A stretch of DNA of 5,775 nt. It comes from Chloroflexota bacterium (lineage in GTDB: Bacteria > Chloroflexota > Dehalococcoidia > Bin125). The DNA lies in assembly GCA_026705105.1 (NCBI GenBank), contig JAPPBK010000099.1, forward strand, positions 1-5,775, written 5' to 3'. This document shows positions 1 to 5,298 of this stretch, piece after piece; position 1 is the stretch's first letter, and each line of letters begins with the position of its first letter. Below the pieces are notes generated by a model. It was not told the DNA's origin. It saw only the letters and a program-made list of their open reading frames with translations, and ran no database searches. Both the position numbers and the translations under genes were made by a program.

Positions 1-1
1 T

Positions 2-40
2 TCAGTCCCTACGGGACAGCTTCCCCCCGGGGGGAAGCGG
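2..40. repeat. Two adjacent GC-rich hairpins upstream of the patatin operon
   Basis: Two inverted repeats sit side by side. The first is GTCCC-tac-GGGAC at 5-17. The second is a perfect 20-bp palindrome, GCTTCCCCCCGGGGGGAAGC, at 19-38. The 9-mer TCAGTCCCT at 2-10 recurs at 3496-3504, where it again opens a GTCCC/GGGAC hairpin that is followed by a C-run/G-run hairpin. The element may be a copy of a dispersed palindromic repeat, or the terminator of a gene left of the window. No T-tract follows, so a classical intrinsic terminator reading rightwards is not supported. The left part may be cut by the window edge. Confidence 0.6.
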
Positions 41-57
41 TTTAGGGTGAGGTTTAG

Positions 58-951
58 ATGTCCGCCTCGCAACACTCGACAAGCCCACCCACCAACAGGC
101 AGCGCCTGGCGCTGGTGCTCAGCGGGGGCGGAGCTTCCGGCATTGTGCAGGTGCCATTCCTGGAGGAACTCGTCCGACGCGGCGTACGCCCCGACCTGAT
201 CGTGGGATCCTCGGTCGGCGCCGTCAACGGCGCGTTCCTGGCACTGCACCCGAACGACATTGACGGACTTGCGGAGCTCTGGATGGAGCTGCGCAGCACC
301 CGACTCTGGCATCGCAACCTGCTCAGAATCGGGCGCAACCTCCTGACTCGCGGCACATCGCTGTACTCCAATCGTTTCCTCCGTGATCTGTTCAAGCATC
401 ACGTCACGATCGATGAGGTGTCGGCCACCGAAATCCCCATGTTCATCGGCACGACCAGCCTCTCCAGCGGTCGCAAGCACGTGGTATCAAGCGGTGAACT
501 GCTGGCCTCCGTAATGGCCTCCATTGCCGTGCCGGGCCTGTTTCCACCGGTGCGGCTCGAGGGCGACTGGTGCGTCGACGGCGGGCTATCCTCCGGACTC
601 GACCTGGAAACGGCGCTGTTCCAGGGCGCGACCCATACCCTGGCTGTCGACCTGGGCGTCCAACCGTCGCCGTACCGGCCGCGGGGCCTGGTCGACCTGT
701 TGATGCGCTCGATGGAGATCGCCGTCCAGGAGCGAACCAAGGCGGAAATCGACCAGTTCGGTTCGGAAGTGCCCACGGTGATCTGGCGTCCGGGACTGCG
801 GGCCGCATCGTTCGGCTCGTTCGACGACGTGGAGGAACTGTACGCCGCCGCCAAAGACATGGCCCCGGTCATGATCGACCAGGCGCTCGACGCTGAGGGC
901 CGATGGCTGCCCGGCATCTACGAGGGCGTCGTCCCGGTGGCCAAGGTCTAG
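58..951 (+). CDS. Patatin-like phospholipase / serine acyl hydrolase
   Basis: This 297-residue protein belongs to the patatin-like (RssA/YlbK type) hydrolases, which use a Ser-Asp dyad to cleave acyl esters of lipids or related substrates. The glycine-rich oxyanion loop is GGGASG at residues 23-28, right after the strand LALVLS. The nucleophile motif GSSVG lies at 50-54 with Ser52 as predicted nucleophile. The block SIAVPGLFPPV is at 155-165, and the catalytic Asp motif is DGG with Asp174. The order, spacing and length fit a complete single-domain family member. The first 15 residues are polar and there is no signal peptide or membrane segment, so it is probably cytoplasmic or loosely membrane-associated. 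The ATG at 58 is supported by GGTGAGG at 46-52. It is the first gene of a tight operon with two CoA-transferase genes, 11 nt upstream of the first. The family call is firm; the substrate is unknown. Confidence 0.93.
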   Translation: MSASQHSTSPPTNRQRLALVLSGGGASGIVQVPFLEELVRRGVRPDLIVGSSVGAVNGAFLALHPNDIDGLAELWMELRSTRLWHRNLLRIGRNLLTRGTSLYSNRFLRDLFKHHVTIDEVSATEIPMFIGTTSLSSGRKHVVSSGELLASVMASIAVPGLFPPVRLEGDWCVDGGLSSGLDLETALFQGATHTLAVDLGVQPSPYRPRGLVDLLMRSMEIAVQERTKAEIDQFGSEVPTVIWRPGLRAASFGSFDDVEELYAAAKDMAPVMIDQALDAEGRWLPGIYEGVVPVAKV

Positions 952-955
952 GGGG
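950..955 (+). promoter_or_regulatory. Ribosome-binding site fixing the start of CoA-transferase A
   Basis: AGGGGG overlaps the TAG stop of the patatin gene and lies 7 nt before the ATG at 963. The reading frame is open further upstream to an ATG at 903. That longer start would lie within the patatin gene and would add 20 residues rich in Arg and Gly that do not look like the family. The family's usual N-terminal strand (KLRVLDLSE) begins right after the 963 start. Confidence 0.7.
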
Positions 956-962
956 CGAGCAC

Positions 963-2162
963 ATGTCGGGCATGTCGAAGCTGAGAGTGCTCGACCTGAG
1001 CGAGACCGTCTCAGGCGCATATTGCGCCCGATTGCTGGCGACCGCCGGCGCGCAGGTCACGCTGGTCGAGCCGCTCGACGGGTCCGCGCTGCGTTCGCGA
1101 CCGCCGCTGCTCAGTTCGTCCGAGCCTCGCCGCAGCGCCGCGTTCGAGTATCTCTCCGCCTGGAAGCGAGGCATCGCACTCGATCGGGGCGGCGATGCGG
1201 GGCGCAATGCGCTGTTGCGACTGCTCGACGCGGCGGACATCGTCGTCACTTCAATGCTCGCTTCGGAGGCGCTGGCGTTCGACGAAATCGCGCGGGAGTC
1301 GCGTCCAGCGCTGATCCACGTTTCGGCCACATCGTACGGTCTGACCGGACCGTGGGCCGGCTGGCGCTCGTCCGACCTGACCGACTGGGCCGCCGGCGGC
1401 TACCTCTACCTGACCGGCGATCCGCAGCGCGAGCCGCTGCAGGGCGCCGGGCCATGGGGGTCCTACGTCGCAGGCGTGACGGCCGCCGTCGGGGCGATGG
1501 CGGCGCTCTGGTCTCGCCGGGCGACCGGTCGCGGGCAGCTCGTCGACGTCGGCGCGATGGAGGCGATGGCCGCCTCGCACCAGTGGAGCCTGGTCATGTG
1601 GTCGCACCAGGGACGAATCAAGCACCGCGCCAACAATCGCCATGCCGAGGCGCATCATCCGGTCTCCCTGATGCCGGTTGGTGACGGCTGGGTCTGCATT
1701 GCCGCGCCCACGCTGGCGCAGTGGATCAATCTCTGCATCGCGCTCGATCTGCCCGAGATGGCGCACGAACCCCGCTACGCGACGGCCGGACTGCGATTCG
1801 ACGCGGCCGAGGAGATCGACAACCGGTTCGCTCCGTTCCTCATGGCTCGCACCCGAACCGAGGTCGTTGAGCACCTGCAGTCGCATCACGTCCCGGCCAG
1901 CGCGGTGCTGGCGATGGACGAGGTGCTGGAGGACGAACAGCTCCAGGCGCGCGCGTACTGGGCATACCCGGATGCGCTTGGCGAATCAGCGAAGATGCCC
2001 GGCGTCCCGTTCACGTTGCCCTCGGCTCCCGAGTCGTTGCGAGCCGCTCCGGAACTGGGCGCCCACTCCGCCGAGGTCCTGGCCGAGAGCGGCTTCTCGG
2101 AAAGCGAGATTGCGCGGTTGGTCGAATCGGGCGTGGTGAAGCTGGGAGCGAACGATGGCTGA
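963..2162 (+). CDS. CaiB/BaiF (class III) CoA-transferase, subunit A, lacking the catalytic Asp
   Basis: This 399-residue protein is a full-length CaiB/BaiF family member. Class III enzymes move CoA between carboxylic acids and form interlocked dimers. Recognisable parts are the N-terminal strand and helix LRVLDLSETVSGAYCARLLATAGAQVTLVEP (split here only by family convention, residues 7-37), WKRGIAL at 67-73, TSYGLTGPWAG near 123-133, TGDP at 151-154 and TGRGQLVDV at 188-196. Aligning back from GRGQ without gaps to E. coli YfdW/Frc places Ser167 (in PWGSYVAG) where Frc has catalytic Asp169 (in LGDSNTG). The usual NRNKR and ENFxPG-type blocks are also weakened (SAWKRG, TSMLAS). Asp153 belongs to the separate TGD(P) loop and is not the expected catalytic residue. 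It sits 11 nt after the patatin gene and overlaps the next paralogue by 8 nt, as expected for translationally coupled subunits. It is probably the non-catalytic partner of that protein; a low-activity or repurposed stand-alone enzyme is possible. Confidence 0.92.
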   Translation: MSGMSKLRVLDLSETVSGAYCARLLATAGAQVTLVEPLDGSALRSRPPLLSSSEPRRSAAFEYLSAWKRGIALDRGGDAGRNALLRLLDAADIVVTSMLASEALAFDEIARESRPALIHVSATSYGLTGPWAGWRSSDLTDWAAGGYLYLTGDPQREPLQGAGPWGSYVAGVTAAVGAMAALWSRRATGRGQLVDVGAMEAMAASHQWSLVMWSHQGRIKHRANNRHAEAHHPVSLMPVGDGWVCIAAPTLAQWINLCIALDLPEMAHEPRYATAGLRFDAAEEIDNRFAPFLMARTRTEVVEHLQSHHVPASAVLAMDEVLEDEQLQARAYWAYPDALGESAKMPGVPFTLPSAPESLRAAPELGAHSAEVLAESGFSESEIARLVESGVVKLGANDG

Positions 2163-3489
2163 AGGCATGCTGTCGGGGATTCGCGTGCTGGAGTTCGGAT
2201 ACGCCTGGGCGGGACCGCTTGTAGGCCGGATGCTGGGTGACCTCGGCGCGGACGTGATCAAGATCGAGCAGGACAGCGCCCGCGGCGGCCGCTTGCCCGA
2301 CGATCCGATGCTGCAAGCGGCGCTGCACGACTGGCGGCGCGGCGAGGAAGTTGAGCCCATGCTGCGCGCATCGGTCTTTCCCGAGGGCCAGCCGGGTTCG
2401 GACCCGTGGAACCGGGCCGGCATCTTCAACAAGCTCAACCGCAACAAGCGCGGACTCTGCGCCGACCTCAAGACGGAGTCCGGCAAGCGCATCTGGCGGC
2501 GGCTCGTCGAAGAGTCGGATGTAATCGTCGACAACTTCAGTCCGCGCGGCGTCAAGAGCCTGGGCATCGACTATGAGACCGTGAGTCAGTGGAACCCGCG
2601 CGTCATCTCCGTTTCCTGCACCGGCTACGGCCACAGCGGACCCTTCCGCCAGCGCGTGTCCTACGGTCCGGTGCTGGAGGCGCACTCGGGCGCGGCCTCG
2701 GCGACCGGCTACGCCGAGGGTGGACCGATGAAGATGGGCCACGCCTTCCCCGACCCGGTCGGCGGCCTGCATGGGACCTTCGCGGTGCTCGCCGCGTTGT
2801 GGGAGCGGGAAGAAACGGGGCAAGGCTGCTTTGTCGACCTCTCCCAGCTCCAGACCTACGCCGCGATCTCCGGCGAACTGCTGCTCGAGACCTCCGTCCA
2901 GGGACAGGCCCCGGCGCGCGGCAACCGCGCCCGGGACTGCGCGCCGCAAGGCGTCTACCGCTGCCGCGACGAGAGCCCCGACGCCCGAGAGTCGATGGAC
3001 ATGTGGATCGCGATCACCATCGAGGACAACGAGGCCTGGCGTCGCTTCACATCTCTGGTCGGCGATCAACGGCTCGAGAGCGAGCGATTCGCGACGGTCG
3101 CCGGTCGATTCGCAGAGCACGACGATCTGGACCGGATCATTTCGGAGTGGACACGCACGCAGGACCGCTCCGATCTCTCCGAACGTCTGCAGACTGTCGA
3201 CCTTACGGCGCTGCCCGTGCTGACCAATGGCGACTTGATGCAGTCGCACCACCTGCGGGAGCGCGGTTTCATCGTCGAGTGGGATCAACCCGGCGTCGGC
3301 GTCTACGAGTACGGGGGCTTCCCGATCCGCTTCAGCGACCGGGAGCGACCCGAGATGCGCCCGGCGCCCGCCCTGGGCGGCGACAACCGCCGCATCTGCG
3401 AGGAGCTGGGCTTCTCTTCAGAGGAGATCGACAGATTCGTCGAGGACGGCACCCTGGCTGATGTACCCCCGCTAGTCGGCGGCCGCTAA
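2155..3489 (+). CDS. CaiB/BaiF (class III) CoA-transferase, subunit B, with catalytic Asp
   Basis: This 444-residue protein is a second CaiB/BaiF CoA-transferase. It carries the standard family blocks: VLEFGYAWAGPLVGRMLGDLGADVIKIEQ (starts at residue 11; key residues G20-P21 and K36-I-E), NRNKRG at 95-100, DNFSPRGVKSLG at 126-137, TGYGHSGP at 156-163, TGYAEGGP at 184-191 and ETGQG at 220-224. Ungapped alignment with E. coli YfdW/Frc puts Asp200 (in FPDPVGG) at the position of catalytic Asp169, which forms the acyl-anhydride and aspartyl-CoA intermediates in that family. Relative to subunit A it has about 40 extra residues (roughly 42-88, including WRRGEEVEP and GSDPWNRAG) between the first strand pair and NRNKRG. 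This insertion appears in a known branch of the family. The ATG at 2155 is preceded by GGGAG at 2144-2148, and the gene overlaps subunit A by 8 nt. It is probably the catalytic half of a heteromeric CoA-transferase. The substrates cannot be read from the sequence. Confidence 0.94.
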   Translation: MAEGMLSGIRVLEFGYAWAGPLVGRMLGDLGADVIKIEQDSARGGRLPDDPMLQAALHDWRRGEEVEPMLRASVFPEGQPGSDPWNRAGIFNKLNRNKRGLCADLKTESGKRIWRRLVEESDVIVDNFSPRGVKSLGIDYETVSQWNPRVISVSCTGYGHSGPFRQRVSYGPVLEAHSGAASATGYAEGGPMKMGHAFPDPVGGLHGTFAVLAALWEREETGQGCFVDLSQLQTYAAISGELLLETSVQGQAPARGNRARDCAPQGVYRCRDESPDARESMDMWIAITIEDNEAWRRFTSLVGDQRLESERFATVAGRFAEHDDLDRIISEWTRTQDRSDLSERLQTVDLTALPVLTNGDLMQSHHLRERGFIVEWDQPGVGVYEYGGFPIRFSDRERPEMRPAPALGGDNRRICEELGFSSEEIDRFVEDGTLADVPPLVGGR

Positions 3490-3496
3490 CCGCACT

Positions 3497-3585
3497 CAGT
3501 CCCTGCGTGACGCAGGGACCCGTTCCCCTTGGTGCAGGGGAGGCGTAGCGGGAACCGAGCGGGTTCCTGCGTAACGCAGGGACTG
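3497..3585. repeat. Long imperfect inverted repeat between convergent genes
   Basis: The left arm 3497-3522 and the reverse complement of the right arm 3560-3585 match at 24 of 26 positions, with mismatches at arm positions 13 and 21. Each arm is itself palindromic: GTCCCTGCGT-g-ACGCAGGGAC at 3499-3519, and CCTGCGT-a-ACGCAGG at 3566-3580. Between the arms lies a third hairpin, TCCCCT-tggtgc-AGGGGA at 3524-3541, and GGAACC at 3551-3556 can pair with GGTTCC at 3562-3567. The region can therefore fold either as one long hairpin or as a row of small ones, in RNA from either strand. It fills nearly the whole 109-nt gap between two converging genes. A bidirectional terminator, or a copy of a dispersed palindromic repeat, both fit. 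Confidence 0.85.
3499..3519 (+). terminator. Probable terminator hairpin after the CoA-transferase operon
   Basis: This perfect 10-bp stem (GTCCCTGCGT / ACGCAGGGAC, one-base centre; in RNA effectively an 8-bp stem with a 5-nt loop) begins 10 nt after the stop codon of subunit B. It is GC-rich and well placed to end the operon transcript. No run of T follows it, so it would need to act as a non-canonical or factor-assisted terminator, or serve as a 3'-end stabiliser. Confidence 0.45.
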
Positions 3586-3590
3586 GAACC
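3562..3590 (-). terminator. Probable terminator hairpin after the GGT-family gene
   Basis: Read on the - strand, this hairpin starts 9 nt after the TGA at 3601-3599. The core stem is CCTGCGT / ACGCAGG (3566-3580), and an alternative outer pairing joins GGTTCC at 3562-3567 with GGAACC at 3585-3590. There is no T-tract downstream on this strand. Its position supports a 3'-end function for the - strand transcript, but the mechanism is uncertain. Confidence 0.4.
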
Positions 3591-3598
3591 GGCTGTCT

Positions 3599-5242
3599 TC
3601 ACAACGGGACGGCACAGCCGTCGGCGCGCGGATCACTGCCGCCCCAGAGAACGCCGGAATCGGGGTCCCGGTAGATGATCTGGCCCTTGCCCACGACGCC
3701 GGTGCGGATCGCCCCCGTCGCCGGCACTACTGGATGACCCAACTCGGCCAGACGCGCGAGTACCTCGACGCCGAACGTGTCCTCGACGTAGATACGGCCG
3801 TTGGGCGGCTCCTCGTACATCGAGATGCGCGGCGCGTCGATCGCCGTCTGCGCGTCCATGCCCCGGTCGATCAGGTTGACCACGACCTGGGTCTGGCCCT
3901 GGGGCTGATTCCAGCCGCCCATCACGCCGTAACTGGCGAACAGGCCGCCGTCGGGACGCGTGATCATCGAGGGCATGATCGTGTGATACGGCCGCTTGCC
4001 GCCGGCCAGCGCGTTGGGATGCTCGGGATCGTCAACGACAAATCCCGCGCCTCGGTTCTGGAGGCTGAATCCGCAATCACGCGGGACGATGCAACTGCCG
4101 AAGCCCTCGTAGTTGGAGTTGATGAATGAGCAGGCGTTGCCCTCGCCGTCGGCGGCCGACAGGTACACCGTGTCCGATTTGCCGGGCAGGAAGCCCGACG
4201 AGGCAAGCTCGATCGCCTGGTCCTCGCAAATGAGTTGACGTCGCTTCGCCGCATACGCCTTGCTCAGCATCTCGTCGATCGGCACATCCACCTGCGACGG
4301 ATCGGCGATCAGCGCGCGGGCGTCGGCGAAAGCCAGCCGCAGCGACTCGATGATCAGGTGCAGCGCTTCGGGCGAGCGCGCCTCGAGCCGGTCGATCTCG
4401 AATCCCTCCAGGATGTTGAGCGCCATCAGCGTGGTGATCCCCTGACCGTTGGGCGGACACTCCCAGACCCGATGCCGGCGGTAGGTCGTCGAAATCGCGT
4501 CGTCGAAGGTGGAGCAATGGCCGGCGAGATCGCTGAGCGCCATCACGCCGCCGTGCCCCTCCAGCGCCTCGACGATGCGCTCCGCCGGTCGTCCGCGGTA
4601 GAACGCGTCGGGACCACCCTCGGCGACCTCGCGCATGACTCCCGCGATCAGCGGATTGACCCAGACCTCGCCGGCTCGCGGCGCGGCGCCGTCCAGCAGC
4701 AAGTCCTGGCCGGCCGGCCCCGTGTCCGCCAGCAGCTCGGCCTGACCGGCCCAGCCTCGAGCGATCGCGGGCGTCATCACGAAACCCTCCTCGGCGATCT
4801 CAATCGCGGGCTGGAGCACGTCGGCGAGCGTCATCCGTCCGAACCGCGTCACGGTATCGTGCCAGCCCATGATCGATCCCGGCACCGTCACCGCATGCGG
4901 TCCTTGCCTGTCCCATTCGCCACAGCGCTCGACCACGCCGAGGTCCAGCGCCGCCGGCGCGCGTCCGCTGCCGTTCAGCGCCGAGACAGATTGATCGTCG
5001 GCCCGGTAGAAGAGGCAGAAGCAGTCGCCGCCGATGCCGGTCGAGGTCGGCTCGACCACCGCCAGCGCCGCCGCCGCCGCAACGGCGGCGTCGGCGGCGT
5101 TGCCGCCCTCGCGCAGGATGCGCAGTCCCGCCAGCGACGCCAGCGGCTGACTGGTCGCCACGATGCCCTTGCGAGAGAGCACGGGCGAGCGTCGAGATTC
5201 AAAGTGGAAGGGGTGTTCGGGAAGATCTGTCATATCGGTCAT
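3599..5242 (-). CDS. ggt: Gamma-glutamyltransferase-family proenzyme (YwrD-like Ntn-hydrolase)
   Basis: This 547-residue protein is a complete GGT-family N-terminal nucleophile hydrolase, made as a precursor that cuts itself into two subunits. N-terminal family blocks are GGNAADAAVAAAAAL (46-60) and TGIGGDCFCLFY (68-79), then NGSGRAPAALD (90-100) and PGSIMGW (121-127). The nucleophile Thr358 lies in SDTVYLSAADGEGNA and aligns with Thr391 of E. coli GGT (TTHYSVVD). Cleavage after Asp357 would give subunits of 357 and 190 residues. The small subunit has NSNYEGFGS (375-383), LQNRGAGF (394-401), KRPYHTIMPSM (416-426) and an oxyanion Gly-Gly at 442-443. The lid-loop segment between GAGF and KRP is about eight residues shorter than in E. 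coli GGT, and GAGF replaces the MDDF block. No signal peptide is visible. These traits point to a cytoplasmic YwrD-like hydrolase acting on gamma-glutamyl or similar amides rather than a periplasmic transpeptidase. No ribosome-binding site precedes the ATG at 5242. It converges on the CoA-transferase operon and seems independent of it. Confidence 0.94.
   Translation of the reverse strand: MTDMTDLPEHPFHFESRRSPVLSRKGIVATSQPLASLAGLRILREGGNAADAAVAAAAALAVVEPTSTGIGGDCFCLFYRADDQSVSALNGSGRAPAALDLGVVERCGEWDRQGPHAVTVPGSIMGWHDTVTRFGRMTLADVLQPAIEIAEEGFVMTPAIARGWAGQAELLADTGPAGQDLLLDGAAPRAGEVWVNPLIAGVMREVAEGGPDAFYRGRPAERIVEALEGHGGVMALSDLAGHCSTFDDAISTTYRRHRVWECPPNGQGITTLMALNILEGFEIDRLEARSPEALHLIIESLRLAFADARALIADPSQVDVPIDEMLSKAYAAKRRQLICEDQAIELASSGFLPGKSDTVYLSAADGEGNACSFINSNYEGFGSCIVPRDCGFSLQNRGAGFVVDDPEHPNALAGGKRPYHTIMPSMITRPDGGLFASYGVMGGWNQPQGQTQVVVNLIDRGMDAQTAIDAPRISMYEEPPNGRIYVEDTFGVEVLARLAELGHPVVPATGAIRTGVVGKGQIIYRDPDSGVLWGGSDPRADGCAVPL
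4169..4171 (-). other. Predicted autoproteolysis site and nucleophile codon (Thr358) of the GGT-family protein
   Basis: The ACG codon (read on the - strand) encodes Thr358, the first residue of the predicted small subunit. Identification rests on alignment of TVYLSAAD with E. coli TTHYSVVD, where the first Thr is Thr391, and on the following DGEGNA and INSNYEGFGS blocks. Mature large and small subunits would be encoded by 5242-4172 and 4171-3602. Confidence 0.8.
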
Positions 5243-5248
5243 CGGGTC

Positions 5249-5277
5249 AGTCTAGGGCCGCGCCGTTACCATGTGGA
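5249..5277 (-). promoter_or_regulatory. Candidate leaderless promoter for the GGT-family gene
   Basis: On the - strand TAGACT (5254-5249) resembles a -10 box, with 4 of 6 matches to TATAAT. TCCACA (5277-5272) resembles a -35 box, with 4 of 6 matches to TTGACA. They are separated by exactly 17 bp. The -10 box ends 6 nt before the ATG at 5242, so transcription would begin at or next to the start codon. This fits the absence of any Shine-Dalgarno sequence there. Short matches in a GC-rich genome can arise by chance. Confidence 0.4.
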
Positions 5278-5286
5278 CAGGAAAGG
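5267..5286 (+). promoter_or_regulatory. Possible -10 box and ribosome-binding site for the Uma2-family gene
   Basis: TACCAT at 5267-5272 matches TATAAT at 4 of 6 positions, but the sequence 17 bp upstream (GGGTCA) is a poor -35 box. AGGAAAGG at 5279-5286 is a purine-rich Shine-Dalgarno candidate, 12 nt from the ATG at 5299, which is slightly long. The -10 box overlaps the candidate -35 box of the divergent GGT-family gene, so the two promoters could exclude each other. The ribosome-binding site is more credible than the promoter. Confidence 0.25.
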
Positions 5287-5298
5287 CTGGTCGACGGG

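Noticed and set aside
903..962. N-terminal extension of CoA-transferase A from the ATG at 903
   Set aside because: It would overlap the patatin gene by 49 nt and adds an Arg/Gly-rich stretch unlike the family, whereas the ATG at 963 has AGGGGG 7 nt upstream.
2011..3288. Long open frame on the - strand opposite CoA-transferase subunit B (425 codons)
   Set aside because: It is antisense to a gene with clear family motifs. Its translation is Arg- and Ala-rich without any recognisable domain, as expected in GC-rich DNA where stop codons are rare in shadow frames.
3497..3585. CRISPR-like array
   Set aside because: The repeated unit occurs in opposite orientations as inverted arms, with only one interval of 37 nt, so there is no direct-repeat and spacer periodicity.
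5065..5100. GCC/GGC triplet-rich inverted repeat that could form a hairpin
   Set aside because: It is explained by Ala codons in the conserved GGNAADAAVAAAAAL block of the GGT family, so it is a coding by-product and not a separate element.
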